A stretch of DNA of 64,000 nucleotides, from assembly GCA_964587105.1 (NCBI GenBank), contig CAZPKG010000001.1, positions 1-64,000 on the forward strand, read 5' to 3'. The notes beneath the pieces were generated by a model. The model worked only from the letters and a program-made list of their open reading frames with translations, was not told where the DNA came from and searched no databases. This DNA is from JABWCQ01 sp964587105 (GTDB taxonomy: Bacteria > Electryoneota > RPQS01). Both the position numbers and the translations under genes were made by a program. Position 1 is the stretch's first letter. Every line of letters begins with the position of its first letter. This document shows positions 7,690 to 17,460 of the stretch, in pieces.

Positions 7690-8709
7690 AACAACGTTCA
7701 CATCGCCACCGCCAACTGTGCCAAAGTCATCCAATACTTGATTGGAATTGCCTCCTCCGATGGCACTTGAGGATCCGGACACGATATTGGAGGAACCACC
7801 GGCGATCACAGCCTCGTAGCCCGATGCCGTGTTCTGATTTCCATTGCCAATAATCGAATAGTCTCCGAATGCGGCGTTCTCAAAACCATTAATGACTGCA
7901 GAGTAGGCGCCGGAAGCACTGTTTTGAATTCCATTGCCGACGAAACCATATTCGTTTCCCGTGGAATTTGAATCCTCAGAGAATGTTGAGCCGCCACCGA
8001 CAATTGTGCTAAAGTTACCGCGCGCGACATTGTAGGCTCCCGATCCGACAAAGGAGTGAGTTCCAATTGTTCGATTGCTATAGCCACCGTTGATTGATGA
8101 GTAATTTGAATTCACTTGGTTGCTGTCGCCGCCGCCAATTGAAGAATAATCGCCCGCGACAGCGTTGTTTTGTCCGCCGCCAATGAATACATAATTCGCT
8201 TCTGTCGAGTTGTTCGCACCACCCGTGATTGTTGACTGATCACCCGCAACCGAGTTGTTCTGACCAAATACATACGTCAAAAACACACCATTGTTGTTGT
8301 TCCCTTGCCCAACATTCAAACTTCCGCTCACTGTCCCACCACTTGCTCCGTCCACTGTCCCCACACGATATGCATGTGCAACAGATACAACCTGCTTCCT
8401 CGGACTCATCTCCGTATCTGCACCGACAGTCACACCAAGCCAGCGATCAACTGTAAAGGAATCCGGTAAAACGGTCACGGAACCCAACAGCACGTTAAAC
8501 AGCCCATCCGTCACGGCAACTGCTGAATGTGTTTCAGTCCAAATCGCCGTCCCCCCTGATGAAACACCATAAAACCTGAACGTCATCGCCACCGTCGTAT
8601 CAAGCGGTGTTCCCGTTGGCGAAGTCAGTTGACCTTGATAATTGATCAACTGCGGAATGGCAAGTACTGAACTTGAAATGACGAGCAACACGAAAAACAA
8701 GGTCTTCAT
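7687..8709 (-). CDS. Fibre protein C, N-terminal part up to in-frame TAG
   Basis: This 340-residue product has the signal peptide 'MKTLFFVLLVISSSVLA', the N-terminal domain 'PQLINYQGQLTSPTGTPL' shared with protein B, and about 14 beta-roll repeats. It ends at TAG 7687 in the middle of the repeat region. The ATG at 8709 has a good RBS (AGGTGA). Without read-through the product would lack the S74 chaperone needed for trimer assembly and would probably not fold into a fibre. With the downstream open frame (6250-7650) the full protein would be about 819 residues. This is the first gene of the operon 8709 to 4150. Confidence 0.8.
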   Translation of the reverse strand: MKTLFFVLLVISSSVLAIPQLINYQGQLTSPTGTPLDTTVAMTFRFYGVSSGGTAIWTETHSAVAVTDGLFNVLLGSVTVLPDSFTVDRWLGVTVGADTEMSPRKQVVSVAHAYRVGTVDGASGGTVSGSLNVGQGNNNNGVFLTYVFGQNNSVAGDQSTITGGANNSTEANYVFIGGGQNNAVAGDYSSIGGGDSNQVNSNYSSINGGYSNRTIGTHSFVGSGAYNVARGNFSTIVGGGSTFSEDSNSTGNEYGFVGNGIQNSASGAYSAVINGFENAAFGDYSIIGNGNQNTASGYEAVIAGGSSNIVSGSSSAIGGGNSNQVLDDFGTVGGGDVNVV

Positions 8710-8902
8710 AATTCACCTATTCAAGAGATTACTGAAATGCTTGTGAAATGCTGTGCGGGACGCAGGCGTGGGAGCAATCCAATGGTGACTAATAATGTAA
8801 CATGCTAATCGAATCTCGTCAATGAAAACACTGAATTTACAATAAATCTCATTGAGTTCACAAAGAGCTTAAACACCTGTTTCTAAACAGGCAAAAAACA
8901 AA

Positions 8903-8933
8903 ATCGGGTCAGAAATCTTAATTCTGACCCGAT
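8903..8933 (-). terminator. Intrinsic terminator after the phosphatase gene
   Basis: A 12-bp perfect stem (ATCGGGTCAGAA / TTCTGACCCGAT) with a 7-nt loop is followed on the minus strand by TTTTGTTTTTT. It lies 30 nt past the stop of the alkaline phosphatase gene. Confidence 0.85.
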
Positions 8934-8963
8934 AAGTCTAATTTCAGAGGCTTGGCGGAAATT

Positions 8964-10601
8964 CTATTTGAAATTGTGGACCTTCCCGTCACGCGCCGTA
9001 GACCACTTCAGCCCGGCCGAAGCAGCCAATTGTGTGACCAGGTCCGCCGGATCGGCAGGCTCAGGATTCCGACCGCCCGTGAATCCGGGACCCATCAAAT
9101 ATAGCGGCACATGTACGTCATAATCGTAAATAGACCCATGATTCGCGCATACCCCGTCGCTTTGCCAATACGGCTGCGGATGCAAATAAACTTGCGGGAA
9201 TCGCTCGGCGTCAAAGCTCTCCTCAATATGCGCGCGAAGATGCGCGTCCTCAATCTGCACGATGTCATCTTTCGTGATCGTGACAACCGCTTGCGCAACT
9301 CCTTGTTGGGCAGACAACCACATCGCCGATGCTTCTGCAACCTCATGCGAATCGAGACCAACCTTCTCGATTGATGATTGATTCAAATACACCGTCGGAA
9401 TATCAAGCGCCGAAACAAGCCCGCCTTCCGGCAAAATTCCGGCAAGAAACTTCTGAGCCAGATAATCCTGCAACTCGTCCTTCATCTTGCGCAAATTGAA
9501 TCGGCCCCCAACTCCACTGGGAACGAGCGATGATTCGCACGGCGGACAGATACCATGATCCGTCGTCAAGCCAAATCGGTAGTTGCCAACTCCGACTTGT
9601 TTGTCCAGCAAAGTCAGTAACTCTGCAATCAGTTTGTCCGTGCGCACGGTCATATCAAGAATTTCTTGACTATTTGGCCCGAACGTGTGCCCGCACATGT
9701 CGTTGCTTGAAAAACTCACACACAACAGATCAGGAATCGCATCTTTGCCAAGCTGCTCGTTTGCCAAGCACTGTTTCGCCAATCCGAACAACCACTCGTT
9801 GCCGAACGGAGTGGTTTGCATCGCGCGCACATATCCTTTCCCCGGTGAGGCTTCTCCCCCTGTTAAAGTTTTCGGCAAGGTGTTCGGCAAACCGGCTTTA
9901 GTTCCGTCCTCGAACCACGAGGCATCCGTATCGCAACGCAAATAGGCTTCCGGAGGCGCGCTGCGCTCCCATGTGCTGTCAAAGTAAACTCCGGCGGTTG
10001 AATTGTACTCCGTGCACCACTCCGGCAGCTTGTCCGTATAAAACGAACTGCTCTGAAACCTCCCCGTCTCAAATTGCAGCCACAACGCCCCGTTCGGTTT
10101 CCTCCCGGCAAGCGCAACAGCCGCTCTGTCCTTCAGCGACATTGACCAGATTTTCGCATCTTCGCCATATGATCTTCTCCACAAATCTGCCAAAACATCG
10201 GTTCGAATATTGTCAGGACATGATGCCTTAAGCGAATCAATCACCCCGTTATCCGTTACTGCATGTACGCCGTCGCACTCCACGCAATACATTCCGCTGC
10301 CGTCTCGTTTCTGCCAACTATTCCCGACAATCCCATGCGTCTTAGGATTGCAACCGCTCGAAATCGTTGCGTGACCCGGCCCGGTCTCACTAATCGCATG
10401 GCTGAAACGGCATTCCGTGAATAGCACGCCCTCACGTTCCAAGCGCTTTAGCCCTCCGTCACAATACAAATCCGCGTACTTCTCCATCACGAACATCGGG
10501 AACTGATCAATCACGACAACCACCGTCAGCGGCGGCGTTTGCGCGTGAAGCGCGGACGCGAACAGCGCCAAGATTATGAGCAATCTATTCAAGAGATTCA
10601 T
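8964..10601 (-). CDS. PafA-like alkaline phosphatase
   Basis: This 545-residue exported hydrolase belongs to the alkaline phosphatase / type I phosphodiesterase superfamily and is closest by eye to PafA-type phosphatases. The ATG at 10601 has AAGGTG 6 nt upstream; a TTG 36 nt earlier lacks an RBS. After the signal peptide (to about A20) the zinc and nucleophile residues are in place: D32 in 'VVVIDQ', nucleophile T73 in 'SETGPGHA', an Asp/His pair in 'SSNDMCGHTFGP', 'TTDHG', and His in 'NHGSIYDYD'. 'SLKDRAA' supplies the Lys and Arg that in PafA contact the phosphate. It should release phosphate from monoesters outside the cytoplasm. It is probably monocistronic, with terminators on both sides. 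Confidence 0.88.
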   Translation of the reverse strand: MNLLNRLLIILALFASALHAQTPPLTVVVVIDQFPMFVMEKYADLYCDGGLKRLEREGVLFTECRFSHAISETGPGHATISSGCNPKTHGIVGNSWQKRDGSGMYCVECDGVHAVTDNGVIDSLKASCPDNIRTDVLADLWRRSYGEDAKIWSMSLKDRAAVALAGRKPNGALWLQFETGRFQSSSFYTDKLPEWCTEYNSTAGVYFDSTWERSAPPEAYLRCDTDASWFEDGTKAGLPNTLPKTLTGGEASPGKGYVRAMQTTPFGNEWLFGLAKQCLANEQLGKDAIPDLLCVSFSSNDMCGHTFGPNSQEILDMTVRTDKLIAELLTLLDKQVGVGNYRFGLTTDHGICPPCESSLVPSGVGGRFNLRKMKDELQDYLAQKFLAGILPEGGLVSALDIPTVYLNQSSIEKVGLDSHEVAEASAMWLSAQQGVAQAVVTITKDDIVQIEDAHLRAHIEESFDAERFPQVYLHPQPYWQSDGVCANHGSIYDYDVHVPLYLMGPGFTGGRNPEPADPADLVTQLAASAGLKWSTARDGKVHNFK

Positions 10602-10683
10602 AATTATCACCTTGCACCGGTTGTGCTCCAAGCTCAATTACTTGAGTGTAATAACTTCAATCAAGCAAGTCAAGCGGATGCAA

Positions 10684-10713
10684 AAAAGGCCGGAGATTGC
10701 TCTCCGGCCTTTT
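10684..10713 (-). terminator. Intrinsic terminator after the S8/T9SS protease
   Basis: A perfect 13-bp stem (AAAAGGCCGGAGA / TCTCCGGCCTTTT) with the tetraloop TTGC is followed by T residues on the minus strand. It lies 21 nt after the protease stop codon. Confidence 0.9.
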
Positions 10714-10734
10714 CTATCTCTGCCACTAATTCTG

Positions 10735-13700
10735 TTACTTCAACAGCAACAGCTTCTGCATCTGAGTGCCCAACGGAGATTCGAGACGCGCGAAATATAC
10801 GCCCGTTGCAAACCCCGCCGCATTCCACGTGAAGCGGTGCATACCTGCTGAATACAAACCGCTCGCCACTGTCGCGACTTCACGGCCCGTTACGTCAAAT
10901 ACCCGCAGATTCAAGTTCGCGTTCTGCGGAAGTGAGACTTCAAGTGCCGTCGTCGGGTTAAACGGATTCGGATAAGCGGGCGCCAACGCATACACCGTCG
11001 GAACACCGGTCTGCTCATGCGCGTCAAGCAACGTCACCCGGATTGTGTCCGTCGTCGCGCTCTCTCCGCCTTCATAAAGTGCGGTCAGCCAATAGGCATG
11101 GCCGTCCTCGCCGCTTGGAATACGAGTGCGGTAGTTCAGCGTCGCAGTCGTATCAAGCTCAAATGAATCAAGATGGACAATGTAGCTCTCAAGATCATCT
11201 AAGCCGCCAACGCTCGCCGGTTGTTCCCACGACATGAAGAGCGAGTCGTTCGTGCGCGTGAACGTCAAGTTGCGCGGCGGATCGAGGCGCCAAACTTCAG
11301 CGTCCAAATCAAGCGTTTGATTCGGCATCAGCACGCCCGAAACCATTGCTTCTTCGTAACCCGGAATCTGTACACGAAGTGTGCGCGGTCCTGACAACAC
11401 GCCAACAAATGAGTAGTTGCCGTTCGCGGCAACGTCAGCCGTCTCATCACCCAAGCGCACGCCATTCGGAACAGGCGCTGTCAAGGCGGGATGAGTTGTT
11501 ATCGTACCCGACAAATTGCCTGTGCCCTGCGCAGCCGTGCGAGTTGTAAACCGGATCGCGGCCCCGGCGCCAATTGCAAACGAATTCCCGTTCAAGTTTG
11601 TGTTGTATTGAACCTGAAGGCCGCGCGATTCCGTCGGATCTTCAATACCGACCGTCGCGCCGTTGGTGATATCAACATGATCATACAAGAACATGATCTC
11701 ACAATCGCCGGTCGGTGTCGGCCAAACTTCCTGATCGAAAATGTGAACCTGCGCGGACATATTGTCGCCGTTGGCAGACGGCACGAAGTACATGTTGTCA
11801 TATTCAATGATAAACACGCCGTTCGCTGCATCGTAACGAGTCATCACATGTGACTCAACCGGCGTCACGCCGAACTGGAGCTGATCCCAGAACACCGCCA
11901 ACATACCTGCCGGGCCGGCCGGATGAGGAATAATCGTATTCGCATTGCGGCGGTCGGGATCTTCACCTGCGGCCACCCAGCCGTTTTCGTTAATCGTGAT
12001 CGAATCGAAACGCTGTCCATAGTACACAAACGGGAACGGCATTTCAACGAACATCGAAGCATCCGCTATCGGCGGGAAGTTAAGTTCAGTCGCGCCCGTC
12101 ATGTCAGCCCAATTGAATTCCGCAGGCAAACCGTTGTCGTAACGGTCATACGCGCGATAACCGTACGTGTCCGGACCAAGATTCTGCGAACGAATAGTAC
12201 TGAATCGTATCAGAGCTTCCAACGTCTGATTGGTTGTGACATGCAAAATTGTGTCCATTGACATGTCTTGAAACTCAAGTTCAAACGTGTAATCGTTGCT
12301 TCCGGGAAGGGTATAGGAGAACTCTCCGGTTGCATTGGTCACAACCGGACCAACTGGAATGCCAATCGGGGTAACAACACAACCTTGAACCGGAATATCA
12401 TTGCCGATCAACACCGTGCCGTGAATATTTCCTGCCGCGACCGGAGTGAGTTCAATGTCAAATGTAACCGTATCGGAATCCGCAACGGTCATTGTAGTCG
12501 TGAAATCGGCAAACCCGAATGCGCTCGCCGTAAACGAAAGAGTAGAGTCGGCGGGAAGCGAAATACGATAATAACCTTGCGAATCAGTCGTGCGCACATA
12601 ATTTGCCCCGGCCTGAATCCGCGCTCCCGAGATCGGTGCGCCCGTCGAACCGCTCGTCACTTGACCTATGACCCAACCACGATCAGCGGAAATTAACAAC
12701 ACCGCTTCGTACGCATCCACGAATCCGCGGCCGTAAGTATTATCCTCACCGGCCGGGCCGTAATCAATTGCAGTCTCCATCAGCACACCCTTGATTTCGC
12801 GCACGTCCGCGTTCGGATTGGCTTCGCGCATCAACGCCACAACGCCCGCGATATGCGGTCCTGCCATGGACGTGCCGCTGAATCCACCGTCATAACCGCC
12901 GGGAACGCTCGAATAAACGTTCACGCCCGGCGCGCAAATCTCTGGCTTAAGAATCGTATTGTCGCAATCGCTCGGTCCGCGGCTTGAGAAGTCCGCAATG
13001 GGGTGCGGTGTGTTCGGGAAGTTACCTGCATCCACTGCGCCAACGGAGAAGAACGTCACCGAGTCAATCGCGATGTTTGCCGGACTGCGGTGAGAAGCTT
13101 GGGTCGGGCCTTCGTTGCCTGCCGAGAAAGTCACAACTGTTCCAGCCGTTTCACAAGCGATAATCGCTTCGTTCCACTCTTCATAGCAATCGGTCCACGG
13201 CGCGCCAAAGCCACCGTTGATACCCCACGAATTTTGAATCACGTCCGGAACGTCTTCCACCGAGTTGGGATCTCCGTCCGGATCAGCAAACCACTCGTAA
13301 CCCTGCAAAACATCGCTGCCAAAGTCGCCGCCGAAGCCGCCGATTGCATTCATTGCAATCCACTCCGCGCCGGGAGCGACGCCAACTGTGTCAAACTGCG
13401 ATCCGTTGCCGCCTGTACCGCAAATCGTACCCATCACGTGCGTACCGTGGCTCTGAGCGTCCTGCGGAGTCTGTGACCCGCCGCCAAGAACGTCCAGCCA
13501 GCATTCCGCGTGCGGAGCATGATTTCCGCGCCAACGGCTGCCCAATGCAATGTGATTTCCGTCGACACCGGTGTCCATGTTGGCGACCAATACGCCAACT
13601 CCAGTATAGCCGAGGTCGTGCCAAACTTGCGGAGCATGAACAGCGTTCACACCCGGCGGCTGGTCGTCAAGCGGGTTGCGCGGAGTACGATCTTCCGTGC

Positions 13701-14145
13701 GAACTGCATCGATCAGCTCAATCACCGGCACCGCTTCGACCCACTGGATCGAGGGATGCTTAGCTAACTCTTCAAGCGTCTCGCGTGTACCTTTGACAAC
13801 AACACAATTGGCAATCCAATAGGCAGTATAGCCGTCGATGCGATTGTTGAGTTGTAGTTCGTCAAGGGCGCTCAAAAATGGCGGCTGTGATTCACGCGCC
13901 ACACGCTGCAATTCCTCGACTACGATTTTATGACGCATCTGACGCGTCGTTCTTAAGTCGCGCAAGGTAATATCCAATTCCCGGAGATCAACACGCTCCC
14001 ACAGATGGAAGATCGCATTAACCTTGTCCGTCGCCGCGACTTTGCTCCATCTGTCCTGCAATTCCGGCGAGATTTCACCCGCCTGCACACGAATTGCAAG
14101 AGCCAGAAGCATTAGTGCGGGAAGCAGCCAAATCAGTCGTTTCAT
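10735..14145 (-). CDS. Subtilisin-like protease with T9SS sorting domain
   Basis: This 1136-residue protein starts at ATG 14145, with GAGGTG about 6 nt upstream. Order of parts: signal peptide (to about A22); an inhibitory propeptide with 'GYTAYWIANCVVV'; an S8 catalytic domain with D191 ('MDTGVD'), H233 ('SHGTHV') and S426 ('GTSMAGPH'); two carboxypeptidase-regulatory-like modules; a beta-sandwich module ('FPFVYYGQRFDSI...NGW...FWDQL') also found in two other exoproteins here; another regulatory-like module; an FN3-like module; and a C-terminal type A sorting domain with 'YPNPFNPTT' ending in 'KLLLLK'. The domain order resembles bacillopeptidase F-type enzymes. Export by the type IX system follows from the last domain. 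It probably degrades protein outside the cell. It is the last gene of an operon with the two genes upstream. Confidence 0.92.
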   Translation of the reverse strand: MKRLIWLLPALMLLALAIRVQAGEISPELQDRWSKVAATDKVNAIFHLWERVDLRELDITLRDLRTTRQMRHKIVVEELQRVARESQPPFLSALDELQLNNRIDGYTAYWIANCVVVKGTRETLEELAKHPSIQWVEAVPVIELIDAVRTEDRTPRNPLDDQPPGVNAVHAPQVWHDLGYTGVGVLVANMDTGVDGNHIALGSRWRGNHAPHAECWLDVLGGGSQTPQDAQSHGTHVMGTICGTGGNGSQFDTVGVAPGAEWIAMNAIGGFGGDFGSDVLQGYEWFADPDGDPNSVEDVPDVIQNSWGINGGFGAPWTDCYEEWNEAIIACETAGTVVTFSAGNEGPTQASHRSPANIAIDSVTFFSVGAVDAGNFPNTPHPIADFSSRGPSDCDNTILKPEICAPGVNVYSSVPGGYDGGFSGTSMAGPHIAGVVALMREANPNADVREIKGVLMETAIDYGPAGEDNTYGRGFVDAYEAVLLISADRGWVIGQVTSGSTGAPISGARIQAGANYVRTTDSQGYYRISLPADSTLSFTASAFGFADFTTTMTVADSDTVTFDIELTPVAAGNIHGTVLIGNDIPVQGCVVTPIGIPVGPVVTNATGEFSYTLPGSNDYTFELEFQDMSMDTILHVTTNQTLEALIRFSTIRSQNLGPDTYGYRAYDRYDNGLPAEFNWADMTGATELNFPPIADASMFVEMPFPFVYYGQRFDSITINENGWVAAGEDPDRRNANTIIPHPAGPAGMLAVFWDQLQFGVTPVESHVMTRYDAANGVFIIEYDNMYFVPSANGDNMSAQVHIFDQEVWPTPTGDCEIMFLYDHVDITNGATVGIEDPTESRGLQVQYNTNLNGNSFAIGAGAAIRFTTRTAAQGTGNLSGTITTHPALTAPVPNGVRLGDETADVAANGNYSFVGVLSGPRTLRVQIPGYEEAMVSGVLMPNQTLDLDAEVWRLDPPRNLTFTRTNDSLFMSWEQPASVGGLDDLESYIVHLDSFELDTTATLNYRTRIPSGEDGHAYWLTALYEGGESATTDTIRVTLLDAHEQTGVPTVYALAPAYPNPFNPTTALEVSLPQNANLNLRVFDVTGREVATVASGLYSAGMHRFTWNAAGFATGVYFARLESPLGTQMQKLLLLK

Positions 14146-14189
14146 ATAGCACCTCAAAAGGTTGTCCGTCACAGAATTCAGCCCAAAGG

Positions 14190-16646
14190 TTATTTGGAAA
14201 GTTTAGTTAGTCCATTGTCATGCAAGATCACGGTCGGCGCATCCCAGAAATTCTCCGCTTCGTAGGAAGACTCCTTTGGGCTATACCGCCATGACGGGAT
14301 AAGCACGCGATCGCGGTCGTTCTTACGCAGTAGGTAGCTGGAAATGGTCTGCACCAGTGCGTCGTTCGGATATTGATCTGTGGCCGCGATGGCGAAGTCA
14401 AGTGCCTGTTTGTGATCACCGCTTAATTCAGCCCACCACGCGCGATGCGCCGCTACCCGGCCATCTTCAGGTTTCAGAACCTCGGCCTCGTCAATCTGCG
14501 CCTTGGCCGCGTCAAGCTTTCCGGTTAACAGCAGCAACCGGGCATATTCCAGCCGCAGCGAGACCGATCCACTGCGGCGCAACAGCGCTACCTGATAAAC
14601 CGAGTCAGATTTGGCGGGCTGATCAGCCCAGAACAGAGCTTCGGCATAACCCCGTAGCGCTTCGTCGTTCGTCCCCTGCTCAGCCAGCACCAACTCGTAA
14701 TTTACAACAGCTTGGGCAAACTTGCCACAGATAACCTGCCAATCTGCAATTTCGCGGATCAGTTGCGTTCGCTCTGGACCAGCAGTCTTTGGCAGTCCCG
14801 CCTGCACCAAAGATAGGATTTCCTCAAACTTGCCGTCTGCGAATGCCCTTGACCAGGCCAGCCTTTGGTACGAGGCCGCCTTATCGGGGTATGAAGTCAC
14901 GAGGTGTTCCGCATATTTCAGTGACAATTCATCCTCATCCAGCAGCGAGGCAACCCGCGACACCGCCCGTAAAACTACCTCCGATTTGGGGTCGCGATTC
15001 TCGGCTTGTCGGGCAAATTCCAGGGCAATGTCCAGCTTCCCCATTTCGACTTCGTTATCCGCAGCAGTGATAAGCCCGACCGGGTAACAGGCCTCCACGT
15101 TGGGGGCAGTCATATAGAACTCCAGCAGTTTGACCAGCTTCGGGTCCAAGCGCAGCAACCGTTCTTTGGTAATCTCACGGGTGTCAAATTCATTTCGAGC
15201 GGGCGAGAAATATGAGTTCATCCCCTCCGCAAAATACTCCCACACGCTCGATCCCTGATAGCGGCTGACGAATATCTCTTCACCTGCCGCATCTTTGGCG
15301 CTCGCTTCGCGGTACAGGTCTTCAATCTTCTGTTGGTCTTCCGGTGGAAATACTCCGTGTACCTGATGCGTCAACTCATGCAGAACCGTATTGTACTTGT
15401 TGTAAATCGAGCGCTCGACGTCTTCGATTCCCGTGACGGTTGTATAGCCGCCGCAGCCGCGCACGTCATCCCACAACCGCGAATCATAGCTGATTCGCTG
15501 ATCGGCAATCGTCTCAAGCCCCGGCACTTCCGAGAGTTTTTCATGCAACGGCTTGATGTAGTGATGGCTCCCCGAAGCGACCAGCACGGGAATATAAGCC
15601 TTCCACGGTTCGACAGAAATCGCGACCTGTTTTCTGTGCCGCTCCGACAGTGACTCCCAATTCAGAATGTATTTCTCAATCATCGGAATCTGCGGAAATG
15701 GCTTTTCATCAAAGGCCGCCTGATCCGCCGCCCGATAAACATTTTCCCGCAAGCGCATCTGCTCAAGGCACTTCGCTACCCCGTTGTGCGCGCGTCCGTA
15801 ATCGGGAACAAGCTCAAGTGCCGCGAAGAATTGAGTAAGCGCCGCTTCAAAGTCTCCGCTCATCCACTCCTTTGAACCTTCTACAACATAATCTCTTGCG
15901 CACTTGTTGGACCCGTCGCACTTGAGATAGGGACTCGTGGATTCAAGCTCAGAATAGTTCTTCCTCGCATATCCGTTGCCCAAATAGTAGTGTCCAAGTT
16001 CATGGTACTTGTTCCACTTCAGCACCTCTTCCAGCAAATCCATCGACTCACTGGTTTCGCCAAGATTCTGCATGCACAAGGCCGCTTGAAAAATCACGTC
16101 ATCCGAAATCTGATCCGGTGTCCACGCAGTTATCAACAAATCAAGCGCTTCCTGATACTTTTGCTTCTTCTGCAAAACCTTTGCAAGCCCAACCTTTCCG
16201 AGCCGTTGGAAAGTCGGATCGGGATTCACAAGTGTCGCACGAAAAAGAGAATCCGCCTCACCAAGCTCTAAAGTTGCCAACGCTAATTCCGCTTTGGCAA
16301 GCTCTGAGGGATTGGCAGCCGTTTCTGACCATTCCTTGAGGTACTGTAAGTCCTCCTTCAATAGTAGCCACGCAACTAATGATTCGTAGTTGGCGCTACT
16401 CGTAGTTTGCTGCATCTCAGGCATAGTCTCAATTTTCGGATGCGCGTTCCAAAGCGAAGGAACGTACAGGCCGATACCAGAAACTCTGTAAATCTCTGGC
16501 ATTTTAACAGAGTCAGCTGTAGCCCAAATAGGAGGTTTTGTAGGTAAATGCCCCTCGCGCAGTTTCTCCGCACGATCCACCAGAGACTCTTCCGCCCAAA
16601 CGAGTGCGGGTATTACAAGTAAGACTAAAAGAACTCTATGCCACAT
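14190..16646 (-). CDS. TPR protein with embedded HExxH metalloprotease domain
   Basis: This 818-residue exported protein (signal peptide to about 'VWAEE') has tetratricopeptide-like helical repeats on both sides (about 100-330 and 520-780) of a central domain. That domain carries the zinc-protease motif H423-E-L-T-H427 and, about 45 residues later, 'EYFAEGMNSYF' (E470/E474), a suitable third ligand of a gluzincin. The arrangement recalls ATLF-like/DUF metalloprotease domains, but I cannot assign a known family. The start at ATG 16646 has AGAGGAT overlapping the stop of the upstream gene, 13 nt away, so coupling is likely. The substrate is unknown; TPR arms usually recognise a protein partner. 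Confidence 0.75.
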   Translation of the reverse strand: MWHRVLLVLLVIPALVWAEESLVDRAEKLREGHLPTKPPIWATADSVKMPEIYRVSGIGLYVPSLWNAHPKIETMPEMQQTTSSANYESLVAWLLLKEDLQYLKEWSETAANPSELAKAELALATLELGEADSLFRATLVNPDPTFQRLGKVGLAKVLQKKQKYQEALDLLITAWTPDQISDDVIFQAALCMQNLGETSESMDLLEEVLKWNKYHELGHYYLGNGYARKNYSELESTSPYLKCDGSNKCARDYVVEGSKEWMSGDFEAALTQFFAALELVPDYGRAHNGVAKCLEQMRLRENVYRAADQAAFDEKPFPQIPMIEKYILNWESLSERHRKQVAISVEPWKAYIPVLVASGSHHYIKPLHEKLSEVPGLETIADQRISYDSRLWDDVRGCGGYTTVTGIEDVERSIYNKYNTVLHELTHQVHGVFPPEDQQKIEDLYREASAKDAAGEEIFVSRYQGSSVWEYFAEGMNSYFSPARNEFDTREITKERLLRLDPKLVKLLEFYMTAPNVEACYPVGLITAADNEVEMGKLDIALEFARQAENRDPKSEVVLRAVSRVASLLDEDELSLKYAEHLVTSYPDKAASYQRLAWSRAFADGKFEEILSLVQAGLPKTAGPERTQLIREIADWQVICGKFAQAVVNYELVLAEQGTNDEALRGYAEALFWADQPAKSDSVYQVALLRRSGSVSLRLEYARLLLLTGKLDAAKAQIDEAEVLKPEDGRVAAHRAWWAELSGDHKQALDFAIAATDQYPNDALVQTISSYLLRKNDRDRVLIPSWRYSPKESSYEAENFWDAPTVILHDNGLTKLSK

Positions 16647-16659
16647 AGCTATCCTCTTT

Positions 16660-17427
16660 CTAAAGCCGGATTGTAAAAGGCGTGTAGCGCAATTGGACGA
16701 GAAAGGCGGGGGATACTATCGTGTAATCAGCTAACTCGAAGCGGTAGCCCACAATGCCATAATCCTGAAATCCAAAATTTGCATACGCTCCGTGAATGCG
16801 TGTTGCACAGATCATTTCGAGTTGCTCAATAATTGAAACTCCAACCCCGATTTCAATAACCCCGCCAACATTTAGCGCGCTTTTCCAGCGGTCCCTGTCG
16901 TCATGAAGCAATCTTGAATTGACCCAATTGTAGTAACTATAAGTGACGGAATCCCATTCAAACTCTTCGATTTCGTAGTAGTTTCGATACGCTGCGTCAC
17001 GGCGGGATTGTACGAATCGTCCAACTTCAATTCCTACACCAAGCAATGGTCTGATAGGATCATCGTAACCTCGATATCGCACCCCAAGACAATAACGCTC
17101 GTTATTCCAATGTTCGCTGCTGAATTCACTCTCGCTTGTCAAGCTAATTGTATCTATAGGAGATCTGTGATACCTCTCATCACCTCGTGGTTCAATGAAC
17201 TCATGAGTCCCATAAATCTCCCATTTCCCTATCCCACAGCCTACTTCAATATAAGGATCAAGTGATGGATAGATGTCGATATAATCTCGCGGATCCCCGT
17301 CTGAATAGTAGCTATACAGCATCATGAGCTGAAACTGTCCGCCTGTGCCGACAAACGGTTTCAACTCAGTTGCACCTGTGTCCACACTCATTAAGAACAA
17401 TAAACTGACAATAAATAAGTTCCGCAT
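16660..17427 (-). CDS. Exported beta-barrel-like protein, unknown function
   Basis: This 255-residue protein has a signal peptide ('MRNLFIVSLLFLMSVDTGA'). The mature part is rich in Tyr, Arg and alternating hydrophobic strands ('LLGVGIEVGRF', 'SALNVGGVIEIGVGV', 'PAFLVQLRYTPFTIRL') and ends on an aromatic/hydrophobic strand, as outer-membrane barrels do. The family was not recognised. The RBS AAAGGT precedes ATG 17427. It opens the operon that continues with the TPR-metalloprotease and the S8 protease, so it may help place or regulate these exported proteases (inference). Confidence 0.6.
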   Translation of the reverse strand: MRNLFIVSLLFLMSVDTGATELKPFVGTGGQFQLMMLYSYYSDGDPRDYIDIYPSLDPYIEVGCGIGKWEIYGTHEFIEPRGDERYHRSPIDTISLTSESEFSSEHWNNERYCLGVRYRGYDDPIRPLLGVGIEVGRFVQSRRDAAYRNYYEIEEFEWDSVTYSYYNWVNSRLLHDDRDRWKSALNVGGVIEIGVGVSIIEQLEMICATRIHGAYANFGFQDYGIVGYRFELADYTIVSPAFLVQLRYTPFTIRL

Positions 17428-17460
17428 AAATACCTTTTAGGTTCGAAACGTATTCTGCTA

